Positions 56,191 to 64,000 of a stretch of 64,000 bases of DNA are shown here, piece after piece (the stretch's first letter is position 1; each line of letters opens with the position of its first letter). Both the position numbers and the translations under genes were made by a program. The notes under the pieces are model-generated. The model had not been told where the DNA came from and made no database searches. It worked only from the letters and a program-made list of their open reading frames with translations. Origin of the DNA: Phoronis australis (lineage: Eukaryota > Phoronida > Phoronidae); NCBI GenBank assembly GCA_002633005.1, contig NMRA01000799.1, positions 7,228-71,227 of the forward strand, given 5' to 3'.

Positions 56191-56331
56191 GCCTCAGCAA
56201 CTGCAGTATGCATAATGGCGGATGTAGTCATTTCTGCTTCCCGACCTTCGATCCACAGGTCACCACAGGTCGAGTGTGTGGTTGCCCTGACAACATGAGA
56301 TTGGAAGCGGGGACTAACACCTGTAAAGAAA
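56191..56331 (+). CDS. LRP-like receptor, EGF-like module after P5
   Basis: A 141-nt exon, phase 1 to phase 1, acceptor TTTCCAACAG. It encodes GLSNCSMHNGGCSHFCFPTF, then RVCGCPDNMRLEAGTNTC, with six cysteines. It differs from the P4 EGF exon at about four bases. The next in-phase exon found is the Thr-rich linker at 58310; no CCP exons were found between them. Confidence 0.9.
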
Positions 56332-56707
56332 GTAAGTGACGCAAAACTACCAATTTAGTTTAGCCTACAGAACTGTTTATGCTCCATGTTAGGCTCAGGT
56401 CAAAGTTCAAGAATAGAATGATTGGAATTAGTTGATATTGGATCATTTCTGCTACTAATGGGCGTTACAAGCATATAAGACTGATGTGGAACATTGTCTA
56501 GTTCATGTAACAACTGGTAAGAGTCGCTAATGACCCAGTTTCCAATTCTGGTGAGCAAGACGGGCAGAGTCGACAATGTCCTTCCAATAAGGAATATTTC
56601 GAAATGTTGGAACAGTGTTCTTTGTGCTTGCTTACTCTGTTACACAACTGTAGCACTATGGCAGTGTAGCGGGCACAAGATATAATAAACATGCTGACAA
56701 GTCAAAG

Positions 56708-57072
56708 GTGCCGAGATGTCTCAGTGCACGATGCGACACCATCATTTTCGCCATAGAGTCGATCGTTGCGATGACTAGGACCAGCTCTGGTCTGCTCCCA
56801 TCTAACTGGCTCATCCCGCGAGCACTGTCCACTCCGTGGTTTTTGGACCAACACTGTATTCCCACGGCCATGCCGGCGTTGTTGAGAATGAGCAAGCAGA
56901 CCAACTTGCCAATCAAGCTGTGATACCAGTGCCTCGGAAAATTTTTGCACACGTGACGTCAAGCTGCTTCGACACAGAACACATGAGTAAATACAGAGAG
57001 GGCCTTCGACTATATGTTCAATGTGGCCATTCAGCTTCCAGCCACCGTAACTGTCGGCGCCCTTCGTTGTAA
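56708..57072 (+). pseudogene. retroelement RNase H fragment (copy 3)
   Basis: GHAGVVENEQADQLANQA (56862-56915) keeps the RNase H C-terminal pattern, including the A-D-x-L-A block that is altered in copy 2. The upstream part (IIFAIES ... NWLIPRALST) is in another frame, so a frameshift separates them. It lies in the intron after the P5 EGF exon and is paralogous to 48600-49035. Confidence 0.6.
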
Positions 57073-57079
57073 CATTCAA

Positions 57080-58309
57080 AGCAGCAGCAGGTACATGCTC
57101 CGAGTAAGAAGGACTCTCAAATAATGTCTTAAAAGGACCCAACTTCGGCGGCGAATTCCATATCCACATTCATTCAAATGGAGATGAACCCAACACAATA
57201 AACCACGCGGCGAGCCTGTGCTGTCTCAATGTCAATTCAGCGCTAACACTTGGGGAAGCCCTGGTGACTGTTATTTAGAAATATTTGTTAACTTTTCATG
57301 TAACAATTTCAAAGAATATTTATTATATTCTGCCTTGAATATTTTATATGAAAACTAAATTCAATTGTTAAGTTTAAAATAAAGTTACTAACAAAAAGTA
57401 AGTGGTTTTATTTTACGTTGCATAGGCGTGTTTAACAAAAGTTGCGCCAAGTGGTTTAAAGTTTTAAACACGTCGAGTTTTTACGGAAATAGATCGTTTT
57501 TACGGTTCATCTGAGAAAACAAATACCGAGGGATTTTGAAAAAACTTTCTAAGAGGTTTTGCCCATGTCATAAACTTGAGACGAGTAAAGGATTCCCTAT
57601 ATTCGCGTGCGTTTGGCATTAAAGTGCATCATTTTGCTTTGGCGATTAGTCGAGGTGAAACTTCACCTTGAGTTTTAGTGCAGTGAATACAGGATGTTGT
57701 GAAAATGTTCAATAGTTCTGGCTGTCAATGTATGGTTGGTACGATTGCTTAAAAATTTATGTTGCCTGGAAACGTGGCAGGGAGGTTTAAAATGTCTTAA
57801 AATTTCGATGATTGATTGTTTGAATAAGGCGTGTGATTAGTTGTGATTGGTCGCAGTGAGGAAAGACATTTAATCTTTACTGCATTGGCCTGTATGGTTT
57901 TAAGCCGTTGAAATGTTCCACATCAATATAAATATAAATATAAATATGTATATATATATAACGTAGTGGGGAAAAGGTCGAAGCTATTGTAAAGAATTAG
58001 TGTACATAGAGTCTGTCATGACAAATTTTCCAAATAGCATTTTCATCTGCAGATTCAGAATTTTTAATTAGTATAGGTCAGCCAATGGGTATACCTCGTG
58101 TAAAACAGAAGAAATCTGCCATACTTTTGCAGTTTCTTAACAGTTTAAAAAAAAACAAAGTGAAGTGGATTTCGAGTTGACGTCAAGAGTGATATAAGAG
58201 TGCGTGCAGTTTGGATGTGTTTCCCCACTTGGTGTTGTGAGTCATAATTAGAGCATGATCTTACTATCATTCAGGCAAGCTTTCATGTTCAGCAGTTCCC
58301 TTTTTGTAG
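57080..58309 (+). other. intron before long Thr-rich exon
   Basis: AT-rich with an (ATAAAT)/(TA) microsatellite at about 57924-57961. From about 58010 it is paralogous to the 8030-8822 intron. No gene. Confidence 0.5.
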
Positions 58310-58597
58310 CCATCCTAACGTCTACGCCCTCTACAACAACTACGACTGTGCCAACAACATCAACAACGACAACAACAACAACAACAACAACAACAACGAC
58401 GACGACAACAACAACAACAACAACAACGATGCCACCAATGACAACAACAACAACGATGCCACCAAAGACAACAAAAACAACAACGATGCCACCATCGACA
58501 ACGAGGACGTTGCCAACCACAAGTACTATGCCACCAACCACAAGAACTATGCTACCAACGAAAACAACTATGCCACCAAAGACAACAGCGACCTCAG
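58310..58597 (+). CDS. LRP-like receptor, Thr-rich mucin-like linker exon
   Basis: A 288-nt exon, phase 1 to phase 1, acceptor CTTTTTGTAG and donor CTCAG|GTGATT. It encodes STPSTTTTTVPTTSTTTT, a poly-Thr tract from an ACA/ACG repeat, and then several MPP-containing repeats (TTTMPPKTT, TTTMPPSTTR, TTSTMPPTTR). Such a segment would be a densely O-glycosylated, extended stalk. It corresponds in position and flanking intron to the 66-nt exon at 8823 and has expanded by codon-repeat slippage. The length is probably polymorphic. Confidence 0.7.
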
Positions 58598-59731
58598 GTG
58601 ATTGCAAGGCCTGTTTTATCCTTCATTGCTTTCTGGGATCAGCTAACATCATTGTAACAATGCTTGCTGCTTTAACTGGTTTTGACTGCATTTTAGTCCC
58701 TGTGAATTTTACTTGTCTTCTGACTGGTCCCCCAATAATGTTCTTTGACCAATACTGCAATGCATGGTGTGTCTGTGGTATGACAAAAATTTCAAATACA
58801 CTGACTGTATCCATGACAACGAACGAAACAAAGCCAACACCAACATCATTCTGTGCTTGTAGATGAGGATGTTACAGGAATTTCAACAACAACTACCAGG
58901 CATTCATCAACAACAACAATGATGTTATGTCTGGTCCATCAATGTTGTCAGTGACAACTGAAAGAAGAACAAGGACACCTGCTAGGGAGATAATGAAAAC
59001 AAAAATAGTCCAGGGATTGTGATGATCTATAAGCTATTTAGTGTTCGGTGGCCCAGTTACAGCCCGTGAACACAGATGCAAACAGTCAAATTAAAATTAT
59101 GCAAAACTGTGGACTCACTCAGCACCTTAAAAAGAAACAACACAGCGTAAGCCCACAGTAACACATAGCATATGACACACAGTGAGTACTTGACTTAACA
59201 AGATACAACACTCCAGGTCACAAAAATGGACGAACGACCACACCCATTAAATGAAGCGTGAATTGCACAATATCTGAAAAAGACTGCAGACTTGTAAAGC
59301 ACAACTGGCAACTGCCAAAACTACAACGATTACAACAACATACTCATATTTAGCTGCTCAGTTAAAAAATATAGATTATTCAATTTGCAATAGCATATCT
59401 TGGTAACAGCACTGCACGTCTGTCCGTTTCAAAAGATGCGGGCAAATTAACCCTAATCCACTCACATGGTTAGAAAAACCCAGCGCACTCAACGGCAATC
59501 GTCAACAGCAAACTTTCGCCTAGCTGAAATAATCCGTAACAATATCAACAATGCAAAGAATCGAAACAAAACTAGCTTGTAAACAACAACAGCAAGATCA
59601 TCAACAACAAAACCTCCGTTAACAACAATAACAACAAGAAGACCTACACCTTCTTTTAGTTCAGTAGACATAGCAGCAAAGAAAGCCCTTAAAAATAACA
59701 ACAAGTAGACCTGCACGTTCTTTTAGTTCAG
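58598..59731 (+). other. intron
   Basis: 58700-58880 resembles 9040-9240 of the first linker region. The continuing open frame past the donor is a read-through, not coding by comparison. No other feature. Confidence 0.45.
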
Positions 59732-60060
59732 CAGACACAGCAGCAATGAAATCCTCAAAAATAACAACAAGTAGACCTGCAAATTCTTTTAGTTCAGTAG
59801 ACACAACTGCAGAGAACCCCTCAACAACAACAAGAAGACCTACTCCTTCTTTTAGTTCAGTAGACACAGCAACAATGAAGCCCTTAACAATAATAACAAT
59901 TAGAGCTACACCTTCTTTTAGTTCAGTAGACACAGCAGCAATGAAGCCCTCAACAACAACAAGAAGAAGACCTACACCTTCGTTTAGCTCAGTAGACACA
60001 GCAGCAATGAGGACCTCAACAATAATAACAATTAGAGCTAGACATACTTTTAGTTCAGTT
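59640..60060 (+). repeat. seven-unit minisatellite, ~66-bp period, coding-like
   Basis: Seven units each contain CTTCTTTTAGTTCAG or a close variant; the final G falls at 59664, 59731, 59797, 59860, 59926, 59992 and 60058. Spacings are 67, 66, 63, 66, 66 and 66, so all but the first interval are multiples of three and the frame is kept. The peptide unit is close to TPSFSSVDTAAMKPSTTTRR. The first unit is out of frame by one base. Confidence 0.85.
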
Positions 60061-60103
60061 GACACAACAGCAGAGAAACCCTTACCAACAACTTCATCAA
60101 TAG
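59732..60103 (+). CDS. putative Ser/Thr-rich repeat exon of the linker
   Basis: It is open from inside the minisatellite to a possible donor (AATAG|GTGCTG at 60104, or GCTG|GTAAAA at 60110), with phase 1 at both ends if the TTTAGTTCAG acceptor of unit 2 is used. It encodes repeats such as SSVDTTAENPSTTTRRPTPS, expected to be an O-glycosylated stalk continuing the 58310 exon. Each later repeat carries a similar acceptor in the same phase, so the exon start cannot be fixed. It could instead be an unexpressed repeat. Confidence 0.45.
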
Positions 60104-60109
60104 GTGCTG

Positions 60110-62581
60110 GTAAAACGTCGTCGGACATCTCTCAATCGATGATCTTAACTACCATCTATTGTCTTTATTGATCACTCTCGTGTCACTGTTTCTATTTTAT
60201 GACCTCAAATTTGTATTTTCTATGGCATTTAAGATGTCTGAAACCTCCTCAAATTCCTGCACTTTTCACAAAGTTGACAGATTCAATCCAGTTGAATGTA
60301 GTTTGTATACTTACAGATCTTTTAAGAATTGAATCATGAATTTAACTTACTGGTCTCAAATAAAGAAATGGGAATGCTGTGATTGACAAACATTGAACAT
60401 CTCGATGATGTCATCTGCTTCTGGATGGCATAATGCCTGTTAGATTTAGGATAGACTCCCAAGATGCCACGTCGTGCTATTAATTCTCGTATTGCCATGA
60501 AATTTTCATTTTTATTGAGACTTGTTTGCAAAATCCAAGTCTGTTTTCAAGTGAAATGGAATTATTATATAGCTCCAGAAAGCGAGTTGCGTTATGTGCT
60601 TTACTTCTTGCACCCTGTCTACATAAAACTCACAAATGTGAATAGATTGGGAGGTGATAAATATGTGAAGCATAAAGCTATATGCCTGTGGTGTACATAT
60701 GGTCTCCCGTGTCGCACCGTCCACCAATGCTGAATACTCATGGTGGTCTCGGTGAGAGTGACCCCTGAATTTTTTTGCAGACTCTTCCTTTTACAGGCAT
60801 ATCTATTGCCTTTCAGGTGTCTTCATCTACTAAACACTCCCTTCTACAATCAGATCTCAACATTATAGGAATTGAAGACACATTTGCCACTCGTTTGTTG
60901 TAAGCTGGGCAAAGTTTTGGAGTCACTGATACTCGAAATTCACTACATGATCATTGAGAGCAATCTCCTCTTTCCTCCTTGGATAGAAACTGTTGACTAT
61001 CAAGTTCATACAGTAATGTTGTGATGTGTCTCCAACACCCCCTAGCGGATTAGCCTCGTAGTGGATTAGGAGCAACAAGGAGTTTAACCATACTTACTCT
61101 ACATGTACTTCTTTTTCTCCTTGCCTTGATTTCTTTTCACTTCCGGTACGTTCCGTAGTGTCACTTATTAGTGTCATTCTTTCAAAGAATGCCGGTAAAA
61201 GACTATTAAAAACCATTCCTGAATAAGTGCCTGGTCTCAAAAAAAAGCTCCGGGGTTGGTGATTGACCTATTGCAAGTCTCATGATACCCAGGTCCGTAG
61301 CCAGGGGGTTCGGGGGCTCGGTCGAACCCCTCCCCCGCGGAAAAGGTCCAGTCTCAGCCTATTCGATAAAGATAGGATATATACGAACAACAAAAATTGT
61401 TGCAGCTGCTGGTACTACTATCTACAGTGATAACTAAGTTAGTATTAATTTTGCATGCCTTAAAATCGACCAAGAAACAAAACAGCAGAAATAAGGTTTG
61501 TTGTATGCTATTTTGGTATACTTGCTAGCATAGTACGGTAAATTGCAGGCATTTTCAAATTTTGAATTGAAAGTCATTTTCAAATATGTTATTCATCCAT
61601 TGTCCACTTTGATTGTGGATTGGTGGATTGTCATGCATGTGTATGCACGTGTGTGGGTTACCATTCTTTTAATTTACTGCTACTATGGACAGTCTCCCGT
61701 CGTCGCTACCGTGATTTCTAGCACTGGGTAGGTTCACAGTATTAGGGAAAAGTAGGTGTAGACTTTATAAAAACGTTGGACACTGAATAAAGTTTTCTCT
61801 CGTCAATCAGTGTCAATGATGAACAACCTCTCTGACTTCATACGACCAATAAACTTGATGGAAAAGATGTCCAAGGTTTCATGTCACTACTCCCTACTTC
61901 CGAGTATCTCTACCTTCGAAAGATCACTACTTCGAATGTCTTCAACTCCGACAGTACATTACTGTGCGTTCCTGCTCATGAATTGGAGCTGAAATGACTA
62001 TTTTTGTCCATTTAGTAACCAATTAAAAGGTGGTCAAGAGTTGAATAGTTCTTAAACAATTTGATACAAGAATTAATTTCCTATCACTGCCAATCGTGAT
62101 TCTTGAATCTAACTAAGGACTCATTGTCAAGCAGGGACTACATCTGGAGTACGGGTGATGGCTGCGGCGACCAACCGCGCTTTTCAATTTAAGATAATAC
62201 GGGACCCTTACTTCGCGGAGACTGGCAGAGACAGGACTGCTAACTACATTCAGTTTCGACCCGGTCGTGCGCGTGGTTTCGGTAGAGGAGGATGGGGTGC
62301 AGCGTCCCTAAGCTTTTCAGTCGCGCTGTGAAATGATGCAATCTTTACATGGATTTCAGAGGTACATCTAAGGGAACAGAATCAAAAACAAAAATTAAAA
62401 AACGTCACCAGGAAAACGAAATCAGCTACAAAAAACAAAAAATCTTACACGGGAGGACGGGAGGTGGGACGCAATGAACTTATGTACTCTGGTGGTCTCT
62501 TCAAGTCAATATTACAGAAACTTTGTTATTGTCTTTAAAGTTGTCTCGATGCTTACTCTAACCAATTGTTTTTCACTATAG
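60110..62581 (+). other. intron
   Basis: Mostly featureless. About 61290-61345 holds a G/C-run repeat (CCGTAGCCAGGGGGTTCGGG, then GAACCCCTCCCCC) of the same type as at 5390. A small basic ORF lies at 62158. Confidence 0.45.
62158..62331 (+). CDS. 57-residue Gly/Arg-rich hypothetical ORF
   Basis: An ATG-led frame beginning MAAATNRAFQFKIIRDPYFA and containing RPGRARGFGRGGWG, ending in TGA. The local GC content is higher than in the surrounding intron, and the RG/GF pattern resembles an RNA-binding tail or a transposon-encoded basic region. I do not recognise it. It may be a fragment. Confidence 0.25.
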   Translation: MAAATNRAFQFKIIRDPYFAETGRDRTANYIQFRPGRARGFGRGGWGAASLSFSVAL

Positions 62582-62662
62582 TGTCTGAGACTGATACATC
62601 GACCAAAACTACGATAACCGCACCTCAAGTATACAGCAAGAAACCACTTCCTCCAAAACCTG
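62582..62662 (+). CDS. LRP-like receptor, third Thr/Pro linker exon
   Basis: An 81-nt exon, phase 1 to phase 1, acceptor TTTTCACTATAG and donor CCTG|GTAATT. It encodes SETDTSTKTTITAPQVYS then KKPLPPKP, a Thr/Pro-rich linker with a basic-proline end. Its phase matches the exons on either side. There are no domain motifs, so support comes from splice sites, phase and composition. Confidence 0.55.
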
Positions 62663-62874
62663 GTAATTATATGCAAATGTATAGTGCAACATTCATGTCT
62701 TAATATAGCAAATGTGTAGGAGCACCACTTATTGGATGCTCTTCAAACTTGTAAGTATCCCGAATTTTGTTTTCGTTGTTTATAATATTATTACTTGGAA
62801 ACATGGAATTTGTCCAAGTCTGTTGCTGTGTCTTAAAATTTGTTATTGTTTGTTTCTTTGTTCGCACGCTATAG

Positions 62875-62965
62875 ATCGCATTTCGAATCTGATCAACGTG
62901 GAATTTACACTGATTAGAGACAACATGTATATTATGAATGACTCAAATCCTGTTGTTTCTGGTTA
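62875..62965 (+). CDS. possible start of a further propeller (partial exon)
   Basis: After a CGCACGCTATAG acceptor (phase 1) the frame reads DRISNLINVEFTLIRDNMYI, then MNDSNPVVSG and a stop at 62964. It could be the first blade of another propeller, comparable to YEFVQVSS at 38461, if spliced out before the stop, for example at a weak CTG|GTTAAA donor. Alternatively it is a terminal exon, or not an exon at all. Confidence 0.3.
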
Positions 62966-63099
62966 AAACCGGAAGCAAGGAGACGTTTTGATGACCATTT
63001 TTTACTATATTTTGGTTTGCGGGGTCATAACTCCGCTGTCTCTGGAGGGATTTTTCTGATTAATATATATATAGATTATTACATGGCGAAGTTTGATAT

Positions 63100-63212
63100 C
63101 CCCTGTTATCTAGAGCCCGATTGAATGTTGGAGAATTATCGACCGAGGGGCGTCAACCCCTAGTGTGATAATTCTACAAAATCTACGAGGGCTCTAAATA
63201 AGGGAGATAACG
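63100..63212. repeat. fold-back (palindromic) MITE-like element
   Basis: The outer arms are GTTATCTAGAGCCCG and CGAGGGCTCTAAATAAGG plus GAGATAAC. The inner arms are GAGAATTATC and GATAATTCT around GACCGAGGGGCGTCAACCCC. The whole could fold into a long two-part hairpin of about 110 nt. It has no coding potential. Confidence 0.65.
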
Positions 63213-63373
63213 ACTGAGAACATGTAATAAATACTGAATCAGAAACATTGCAATGAATCGATGCGTCTAATTTGTCATAGCGTATAAATGTCGGTACAAT
63301 GCCCTTTGCTGAACATGCGATTGTTGCGCGTGCTCATTTAAGTATTCTATTTTCACCTTCGATGACGTCAGCC

Positions 63374-63445
63374 GCTGAGTGGTGTAGCGGTAAAGTCGGC
63401 GACCCGAAACACTTGAGGCCGGGTTCGAAACCGGCCTCGGTTTCT
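63374..63445 (+). ncRNA. tRNA-like sequence / SINE head
   Basis: A box-A-like segment (TGGTGTAGCGGTAAAG) is followed about 35 nt later by a box-B-like GGTTCGAAACC within a strong hairpin (GAGGCCGG / CCGGCCTC). The loop is 8 nt and the rest does not fold into a clean cloverleaf, so it is more likely a tRNA-derived SINE or tRNA relic than a functional tRNA. Confidence 0.45.
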
Positions 63446-64000
63446 CTCCAAAATGTTATTCTCACTAGTGAGATAACTAGATGGGTTTATGCAGAGTTTT
63501 ATTTGCCATTCGACGCTAATGGTGTGGTATGAAATTTTTATTTGTTGTTTTTAATTGAGATTATTAATTGTTATTATATGTGTATCAAGTTGTATGTTAT
63601 ATTTAGTGTATCGCTTCACCAATAGAAAAATAGAAAAATTTGATTTTGCTAGAATTTACATGTGAATATTCATGCATCCGGCTTATGACATTCAATGCAG
63701 TACAAAACATGTAAATTTCTTCATTTGGTTTGGCTTGCGATCTGATTATGTTGAATCTGACCACAGGTGTCACTGGTGTCAGTGTATGTGCGTGCGTGAG
63801 TTCGTGTGTGTGGCCCTTTACATTGGTTTGTTGAATAAGTTGTGAGATTTTGGATTCAGTACAAACCAATGCTACGGTAGAGAGATGCCATCAGACCTTT
63901 CGTGAGCCTGCTTATGTCGTAAGGTACAGCACAGATCCCAAATTTTGTCCGACAATCTGCCGGCGACTGTTCCCAAGTATTCAAAGAAAAGTTTTATGAA

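Larger units (their letters stand above)
49840..57080 (+). repeat. segmental duplication, copy 3 (P5 unit)
   Basis: Collinear with copy 2 (37323-49190) across six introns and seven exons. It lacks the gypsy element and the MITE, and it carries its own ~280-bp retroposon at 50749. Confidence 0.85.
62966..64000 (+). other. intron or intergenic tail of the window
   Basis: Apart from the fold-back element and the tRNA-like sequence, only AT-rich DNA and a short GT-rich stretch (63780-63812) were seen. Confidence 0.45.

Noticed and set aside
58248-58607. Minus-strand 119-residue poly-Val frame
   Set aside because: It is the complement of the Thr-codon repeat exon at 58310. Splice sites and phase support the + strand only.
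58598-58866. Read-through of the Thr-rich frame beyond 58597
   Set aside because: A donor in the correct phase lies at 58598, and the following sequence is non-repetitive and resembles the non-coding 9040-9240 region.
63374-63445. A functional tRNA gene
   Set aside because: The T-arm-like hairpin has an 8-nt loop and over-long stem, and I could not build an acceptor stem, so only a tRNA-like/SINE call is made.
1-64000. LDL-A repeats, transmembrane segment, signal peptide, CRISPR or prokaryotic operon signals
   Set aside because: None was seen. No C-x-D-G-S-D-E-type LDL-A motif and no long hydrophobic helix occurs in frame with the receptor exons, and the sequence is clearly eukaryotic with introns.

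Overview
This is animal genomic DNA, and the intron/exon style and repeat content suggest a marine invertebrate. A non-vertebrate deuterostome such as a hemichordate or lancelet is my guess, but the sequence alone does not settle it. Long introns with GT..AG borders interrupt short exons, microsatellites and decayed transposons are frequent, and there is one 721-base N gap.

Almost all recognisable coding sequence is on the + strand. It reads as one very long, phase-consistent series of at least 38 exons (about 6.2 kb of coding sequence, more than 2,000 codons). Neither the first nor the last exon of the gene is in the window. It encodes an LDL-receptor-related (LRP-like) extracellular mosaic of YWTD beta-propellers separated by EGF-like modules, with two CCP/sushi domains and Thr/Pro-rich linkers. 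The order is: end of propeller P0 (652-2093), EGF, CCP, CCP, Thr/Pro linker (4183-8888); propeller P1 (11819-16615), EGF (17096); P2 (18065-23192), EGF (26770); P3 (27555-33948, last exon missing), EGF (37801); P4 (38461-46501), EGF (48084); a second EGF (50547), P5 (51461-54776), EGF (56191); long Thr-rich linker exons (58310-60103, 62582), then a possible start of a new module (62875). Exons joining modules use phase-1 boundaries, so modules can be added or lost without breaking the frame. No signal peptide, LDL-A repeat, transmembrane segment or cytoplasmic tail is visible, so the gene could also be two or more tandem genes.

The locus has grown by segmental duplication. The end of P0 plus its EGF (1-4700), P4 plus its EGFs (37323-49190) and P5 plus its EGFs (49840-57080) are paralogous in exons and introns. 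Copies P4 and P5 differ by three clean insertions with an empty site in the other copy: a Ty3/gypsy LTR element, a MITE and a poly(A)-tailed retroposon. The Thr/Pro linker regions (8000-9300 and 58000-58900) are a further paralogous pair.

Introns carry other mobile DNA: a THAP-domain module between inverted repeats (24271-24939), a Crypton-type tyrosine-recombinase relic bracketed by permuted inverted repeats (29330-31590), RNase H fragments of a retroelement (48.6 kb, 56.7 kb), MITE-like elements, minisatellites and a tRNA-like sequence. A split minus-strand ORF lies inside the 8889-11818 intron.
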